Assembly (NCBI GenBank): GCA_021464415.1
Contig: JAKCWG010000589.1
Location: 1-64,000, forward strand
Reading direction: 5' to 3'
DNA: 64,000 nucleotides
DNA from: Lonicera japonica
Taxonomy: Eukaryota; Streptophyta; Magnoliopsida; Dipsacales; Caprifoliaceae
Each line of letters begins with the position of its first letter. Position 1 is the stretch's first letter. A program made the translations under genes and the position numbers. Below the pieces are notes generated by a model, which did no database searches, was not told the DNA's origin, and was given only the letters and a program-made list of their open reading frames with translations. Below are positions 58,815 through 64,000 of this stretch, piece after piece.

Positions 58815-59030
58815 GAAGAATTGGTTAAAGCTTTGTGGGAACAGGGCCCCGTAAGAACATCTTTTCTTCTTTGTGCGTAGGATCCACAAAATGCTGGTGG
58901 TCCCAGTCAAGGAGGGAGGACGCAATGGACGCAGCCATGCATCTAATTCGTACAACAAGAGGAGCAACAACTAATAGCCAAGCCTCCTGCTGGCTTCCCT
59001 ATTAGGCCTATTCAATCTTAAACCTTTTAA
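58815..59030 (+). pseudogene. Possible captured 3' exon fragment of an unidentified gene
   Basis: The plus strand has MEELVKALWEQGPVRTS at about 58812, then after a GTGCGTAG acceptor-like string at 58873-58880 reads DPQNAGGPSQGGRTQWTQPC, a stop, FVQQEEQQLIAKPPAGFPIR and a final stop at about 59022. The composition looks like a real C-terminus followed by 3' UTR-like sequence. One in-frame TAA breaks it. I do not recognise the family. It runs antisense to the glycine-rich gene. Confidence 0.35.
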
Positions 59031-59233
59031 TCTAATTCAGTTATGCAGCCCTTCTTGTGGTTGTTAGTTTTGTTCGTCTTTTTGTAATGGCAGAGGGCTT
59101 CTCATCTGTAGGTTTCTACTGTTATCTTTTTATTGGTTAGTGAACTTATCTTTCTTACAAATGACAGTAGAACATGTTGAAATAACAAAAGAATGTGTCT
59201 ACGCACAAGGATGAAGGTTAATAGATGTAGTAA

Positions 59234-60756
59234 CGCTTCCGTTAGGCAATAATCCAATGTAAGCTAGTTTTTGGAATACGGTTGTCGAAAACATTGGGAA
59301 GCATCTGAAAGGGTGGTACAAGGGATGCATATCAAGAGGGGGCAAGCTAACTCTTATCCACTCGGTACTAGATAGTATTCCAATTTATTTTCTGTCTATT
59401 TTCAAGATTCCGGCAGCAATAGCTAAGATTATCGAGAAGTTGATGAGAAACTTTTTGTGAGAGTCGATGGATAAAGGACAAGGAGAACACTTGGTTGCTC
59501 GGAAAATTGTTTCAAAAAGAAAGGAAATGGGAGGCCTGGGCATTGGTAATTTGGTGAAAAGAAATGGGCATTATTGGGGAAGTGGCTATGGAGATTTCCG
59601 TTAGAGACAGAGTCCCTGTGGCACAAGATAATAAAGAGCAAGTACGGGTTAAATGACAATGGGTGGAATTCGACGAAGATGAGAACGAATACGTATCGGA
59701 ACCCGTGGAAAGCAATTGCACGAGGTTTCGAAGATTTCAGGAAGAATATAAGATATAAGGTGGGGAACGGTTCTAAGATCAGTTTCTGGTCAGATTTATG
59801 GCTCGGTGATGAGACAATGCAAGCCCGATTCCCAGCTTTGTTTTAGATTACTAAGGAATCGAAAGCGAAAGTGGCAGATTATACAAATTGGGTCTCAGAT
59901 TCAAGTTTTTCATGGGACATTGTTTTGAGAAGAAATATGAGAGAGGAGGAGGGAGAGTACATGGCTTTGATGGGGATGATCCATAATATAGGAATTTCTA
60001 GGCATGGAGTTGATAGCAGAGTGTGGCTGGGAGAGAAATTGGGAGTTTTCACGTCTTTTTTTGAAATTCCAACATGTTTTAATGCAGGTTCTAAAAGACC
60101 ATATTTGATGATTTCTCCTGCATGTTGCAATTTGTGTAAGAGGGACTATGAGGGTATAGATCATCTAGCAATTCATTGATCATTTACTAGTTCAGTTTGG
60201 GGCAATATTAGTAAGGAATTTGGGATTCAAGCAGCTTTTCCCAGATCATGGTGTCAACTCTTATCAATCAAATGGACATTCAGGGGAAACAAAGCGAGAT
60301 CTTTTACATTGTGAAGATGTTGTTTTAAGGCTCTACTTTGGTGTATATGGAAGGAAAGGAATAATCGAATTTTTGAGAATAAGGAGGAAGATATTGATAA
60401 AATTTGGGATAGAATCAAAGCATTGGCTTCGTTGCGGGCTTATACTCCAGACAGTTTTGGGTTTATGTCTATTTCTAAGATTCAGAGAGATTGGGCTGCT
60501 GCTATGGTCTAGGATAGGTTGAGAGTTTATTTTCTGACTCACAATCTGGTGATGCTAGTACTTTGTATTAGATGGAATAGTTAGTCAGTTTTTAGTTTTG
60601 GTCATGAGGCAGCTTTCTTTAGTGCCTACTGTTGTTTTTCTTGGTATCTTTTTTGCTTACGGTTTGCTAGGTAGTGGATTCCTCATCCTCTTACAGTTCT
60701 CCTTTGCTTGTATTTGATTTTTCTATCAATATAAGCTTGTTTCTTATATAAAAAAA
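59234..60756 (+). mobile_element. 5'-truncated LINE (L1-type), reverse-transcriptase 3' end
   Basis: The copy retains only the post-catalytic end of a plant L1 ORF2. It starts at the LPLGNNP motif and then reads FWNTVVENIGKHLKGW, LDSIPIYFLSIFKIP, MGGLGIGNL, LLGKWLWRF, KISFWSDLWLG and a degenerate zf-RVT domain with CNLCKRDYEGIDHL and ALLWCIWKERNNRIFEN. Several stops and frameshifts (59458, 59844, 60178) make it dead. It ends in a short poly(A) tail, and a 14-bp target duplication AATAGATGYAGTAA flanks it (59220-59233, 60757-60770). The catalytic YADD region and endonuclease are not present. Confidence 0.9.
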
Positions 60757-60804
60757 AATAGATGCAGTAAACTCATGATGAGTATTATTATTATGATCTC
60801 TCTC

Positions 60805-63444
60805 CAGTGTTCTAAAACTCGGCGAGTCAGGACGATTTCTCGCCGAGTACTCGGCACTCGGTGGCTAGACGAGTCGAGTATGCTGACTCGTTGGGCATTA
60901 CTCGGACAAGCAAAAAATCGGGCACAACTCGGGAAAACTCGCCAAGTTCTCGCGAGTCGTGTGACTCGGTGAGTCATGGAATTAAAAAAAAAAAAAAAGC
61001 GGAGAAGAGAACGACGTAGTTCAGTGTGTTTTTTTTTTTTTAATTTTTTTTTTCTGTGGAATTTTTCCTTTACACGCCCTAGGACAAATAACAAACCTCA
61101 TATTGCTGCCATTTCCCGTTCGTTGCTCCTTGCTGCTCCTAAAGACCTAAACTCACATCATCATCATCATCGATTTGTCTTCACTCTTCCACTCATATTG
61201 TTGCCGTTTCCCAGTCGGCCAGCCAGGTTTGTTTATTTTGTCTTCACTCTTCCACTCTTCCGTTTATTTTTATTTCTCCCGTGCTTGGTCTTTCTTCTTC
61301 CTTCTGCTCGGTATTTCATCATTTTGTCTTCTGTGATTTCTCTCCTGTGCTTTGTTTTATATTGATTTCTCCTGTGATTTTTATTTTTTAAAAGTCCAGA
61401 ATTTTTATTTTTTAAAAGTCCTGTGCTTTTTATTTTTTAAAAGTCCTGTGCTTTGTTTATTTTTATTTTTTATTTTGTCTTCCACTCATAATTTTTATTT
61501 TAAAAAAGTCCAGAATTTTAAAACAAACAGGGGAAACTTTAGAATCTGTTTTTGTGTACACATTGCTCACAAAGCACAGGAGAATTTTTAAAAGTCCAGA
61601 ATTTTTTAAAAGTCCAGAATTTTAAAACAAACTTTAGAATTTTTATTTTACACTGTTTTTGTGTACTTTAGAATCTGAATTTTATTATTAATTTGGTTGT
61701 GTAGCATTAATATGTCTTCGTCGGCCGCATCTAATTCATCGATGGCGTCGGCTACTAGTAGCGTCCTTTTGAAACCTGATTCTAATAATGTTGGGTGGGA
61801 TTATGCTACTGAAGTAAAACCGGGAAATAGTAGTTTTGTGAAGTGTAAATTATGTGCGAAGGAGATGTCGGGTGGGATACATCGAATGAAACAACACATT
61901 GCTCACATATCCGGAAATGTATCTAAGTGTCCAAAGTCTACTAAAGAAGATCAAGAGAAGTGTTTAAATGACTTCATGACTTCAAAAAACAAGAAGTTGG
62001 AGAAGAGAAAGCATGAAAATGAAATTAAAGGTGTTTGCTCCCTTAGTAAGAGTGCTTCGTCTTGTGGATGGAGATAAAAAGCCGGCAATGGGATTTTTAT
62101 ATGGTGAGTTACAAAAGGCAAAAAACGACATCAAAGAGGCGTTCAAGAATGTGGAGGCTAACTATCGCCCAATATTAGCAATTGTTGATGCAAAATCTGA
62201 AGGTCGGCTTGATGGTTCATTACACTTGGCGGGTTACTTATTGAATCCATACTACCACTACAAAGATGCTAATGTACAAAAAGACCAAGTTGTCATGGAA
62301 GGTGTTTTAACTTGCGTTGAGACTTTCTATAAAGACAATCTTGAAAAACAAACTCTAGTTAGTAATGTGGAGATGTGGAAGTATTTAAAAAAAGAGGGTA
62401 TGTTTGGGAAACAAATGGCTATTAATGGATGCAACAAGAATGATGATAATTTTGATCCGGGTAAATATTCTTCAATTTACACATGTTATTTACTATTTTA
62501 TTGTTTTTATTACTATTTTTTATTATAAATATTAAAGTAGTTTCTCTTTAATGAATAGTTGGATGGTGGAGTATATATGGCAATGGAGTTCCTAACTTGC
62601 AATCAATGGCTTTGAAGATCCTTTTGTTGACCACTAGTTCATCCGGGTGTGAGAGAAATTGGAGTACTTTTGAAGGCGTAAGTAGTTTCTTTTAACTTTT
62701 TTAAGTGGTTTCTTTTAATTTTTTTAAGTAGTTTTCCTTAATATTTTTAATTTTTTACTTTATGTAGATACATACTAAGAAAAGGAATAGACTAAATTCA
62801 ACAAGGTTGAATAATTTCGTCTATGTTCAATTTAATTCCAAACTTCTCAACAAAAAGAAAAGGGCAAAGGAGAAAGACATTGATGTCTTACTAGCAAGTG
62901 AAGCTAGTAGAGCGCAATCATGGATAGTTGAAGGTGGCGAAGATGAAGAAACTTCGGACGGTTCGGGATTAACTTGGGAACAAGTTGAAAGAGCAAGTGG
63001 AGCGAATAGTGTCCTAGAGGCTAGAAGAAGTGCTAGAAATGCCGAAGCACTGTTACCCGTACCTCATGTACGTGAACTACATGAGGAAGAGTTCGTGTCG
63101 GAGGATGAGTCGGAGGATGAGGAAAACGAAGAATATGACTTTGAGTCCGATGGAGAGAGGGTCAATGAAGGATATGGAGAAGAAGAGCAAGAGCTCTAGA
63201 CTTTCTTCTTGTTATAATGTTATTAGAATATTAGTATTTTGGCTTTTTATGGATATTCTAGACTTCTTTGTCATTTTGCAAACTATTTGAACATATTATT
63301 ATTTATTATCATATTATTATTTAGAATATTATTTATATTAAAATATTGCCTATCTGATTTTTTCCGATTAATCCCCGACTAATTGAAAACTCCCCACTCC
63401 CCACCTCGCCGATCGAGTGCCGATTCACGAGTTTTAGAACACTG
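60805..63444 (+). mobile_element. hAT DNA transposon, internally deleted
   Basis: It has terminal inverted repeats CAGTGTTCTAAAACTCG/CGAGTTTTAGAACACTG (17 bp, perfect) and an 8-bp target duplication TCTCTCTC (60797-60804, 63445-63452). Subterminal zones are rich in ACTCG/CGAGT motifs in both orientations. The 5' untranslated part (61380-61640) contains repeated TTTTTAAAAGTCCAGAATTT-like units. The encoded transposase is broken (next entry). Confidence 0.95.
61712..63199 (+). pseudogene. hAT transposase pseudogene with central deletion
   Basis: The N-terminal exon from ATG 61712 encodes a BED zinc finger: GWDYATEVKPG, CKLCAKEM, then MKQHIAHISGNVSKC. The frame then shifts at about 62028. From there a second frame reads PLVRVLRLVDGDKKPAMGF, EANYRPILAIVDAKSEGRL and LHLAGYLLNPYYHY, the late part of the hAT catalytic domain. 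The intervening DUF659 and early DDE region are missing, so a deletion joined the two out of frame. Two introns are clean: 62461-62558 (GTAAAT...ATAG) and 62678-62767 (GTAAGT...GTAG). Splicing gives DPVGWWSIYGNGVPNLQSMA and SGCERNWSTFEGIHTKKRNR, the hAT dimerisation domain. The acidic C-terminus ends at 63199. Confidence 0.9.
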
Positions 63445-63452
63445 TCTCTCTC

Positions 63453-63882
63453 CAAAGCGCCCCCCTTCCTTTTCTGTTATTGTCCTCCGTCGTTCTACTT
63501 GTGACATGGTAAAACATCAATCCTCTTTCAGTTACTGAAATTTTACTTTTTACACACTATTTATAAAAGAAAGTCATATCTCATCATTACAGTTTGTTAG
63601 TCATGAACCAAGTGTCTAAGAAGTACATACACCTCATGCATAAACAACTTCATTTGGCAAACTTATGAACAAGTCGAGAAAAAGTGAAGGATGAGCCTGG
63701 GAGTGCACGTGGAATTGTCAGTGTCGCTTAATAGGCTAGTTTTGGAAGGAAGTATTTGTGCTTTGCTGCTCAGAGAGAGCTATCATACTACATCTAGGAT
63801 GTTAACAAAATCCAGAAATTACGTGCCAGTTGCTTTTCAACACAATCACAGGATGAAAAACAAGTTAAGGTAGCATCCAAAC
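63453..63882 (-). other. Remaining intron sequence near the donor
   Basis: No feature recognised between the hAT target duplication and the inferred donor at 63882. The plus-strand open frame at 63691-63873 ends just before the exon and has no family resemblance. Confidence 0.45.
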
Positions 63883-64000
63883 CTGAGTGGCCCGGGGCAG
63901 ATTGAGCAGGATAACTGGCTGGCGGGTAGCCCTGTGGAGGGTATCCAGCTGGCGGGCATCCTTGTTGTGGAGGGTATCCAGCTGGCGGGTATCCCTGTTA
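63883..64000 (-). CDS. Glycine-rich protein A3-like, XYPPX-repeat exon (partial, runs off the window)
   Basis: On the minus strand the sequence reads QGYPPAGYPPQQGCPPAGYP, then PQGYPPASYPAQSAPGHS, and ends in phase 1 at CACTCAG|GT. Repeated GYPPA/GYPPQ units are the XYPPX domain typical of this family (also found in rhodopsin and annexin tails). One unit has Cys for Tyr (GCPP). Splicing to 57740 restores the family's usual order. The N-terminus, upstream of 64000, is outside the window. Confidence 0.88.

Larger units (their letters stand above)
57741..63882 (-). other. Inferred 6.1 kb intron of the glycine-rich gene
   Basis: On the minus strand the donor is CACTCAG|GTTTGG at 63882 and the acceptor TATTATTAG at 57741. 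The interval holds a 93-bp direct repeat, a SINE-like tail, an exon-like fragment, a LINE and a hAT element, all with insertion signatures or repeats. Without the LINE, hAT and SINE-like copies, about 1.9 kb remains. The coding insertions run antisense to the gene. Confidence 0.8.

Noticed and set aside
1..64000. Search for tRNA genes
   Set aside because: Only tRNA-related pieces (primer-binding sites and a SINE B-box) were seen; no complete cloverleaf was recognised by eye. A tRNAscan run would be decisive.

Overview
This 64 kb window is plant nuclear DNA, most likely from a eudicot. Evidence: a CC-NB-ARC-LRR resistance gene, a glycine-rich A3-type gene with XYPPX repeats, and the plant transposon families CACTA, Helitron, Cassandra TRIM, Stowaway and Tourist-like MITEs, Ty3/Gypsy, Ty1/Copia, a LINE and hAT. 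I cannot name the species. Host genes are sparse and most of the window is layered transposable elements.

Layout. 1-467 holds a possible exon remnant. 468-8123 is a complete CACTA element (TSD TAT) that carries only a decayed Ptta/En-Spm-type (Transposase_24) gene. 8124-12987 holds an LTR-like stretch, a 30-bp minisatellite and the broken gag of a minus-strand Tat/Ogre-like Gypsy element. That element's 5' LTR (13007-27631) has been split open by nested insertions: a 3.1 kb solo LTR (TSD ATTCA), and a 9.75 kb coding-free LTR element (TSD AGAAA). The latter hosts a Helitron and a palindromic LTR-like insertion (TSD GTATC) with a Cassandra element in it. Just beyond lies another solo LTR (TSD GTATG).

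28.4-46 kb is a mosaic: a Tat-type integrase remnant, a truncated LTR, two Copia-type LTR/leader ends, a ~300-bp tandem array, a decayed chromovirus-like Gypsy pol with its 3' LTR, an opposing LTR fragment, a hairpin MITE and a second Helitron end.

47.1-51.3 kb carries the one intact complete gene, an intronless 1380-residue NLR of the RPP13-like-1 type. Its LRR contains a recent in-frame 126-bp duplication. Stowaway and Tourist-type MITEs follow it, then about 5 kb of AT-rich DNA with no recognisable gene.

57.5-64 kb is the 3' part of a minus-strand glycine-rich A3-like gene. Its last exon is at 57487-57740 and an upstream exon runs off the window end (63883-64000). The inferred 6.1 kb intron contains a SINE-like tail, a 5'-truncated LINE (14-bp TSD) and an internally deleted hAT (8-bp TSD). 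I found no operon-like or CRISPR system. The most unusual structure is the palindromic LTR-like insertion at 23750-25118 with Cassandra inside it.
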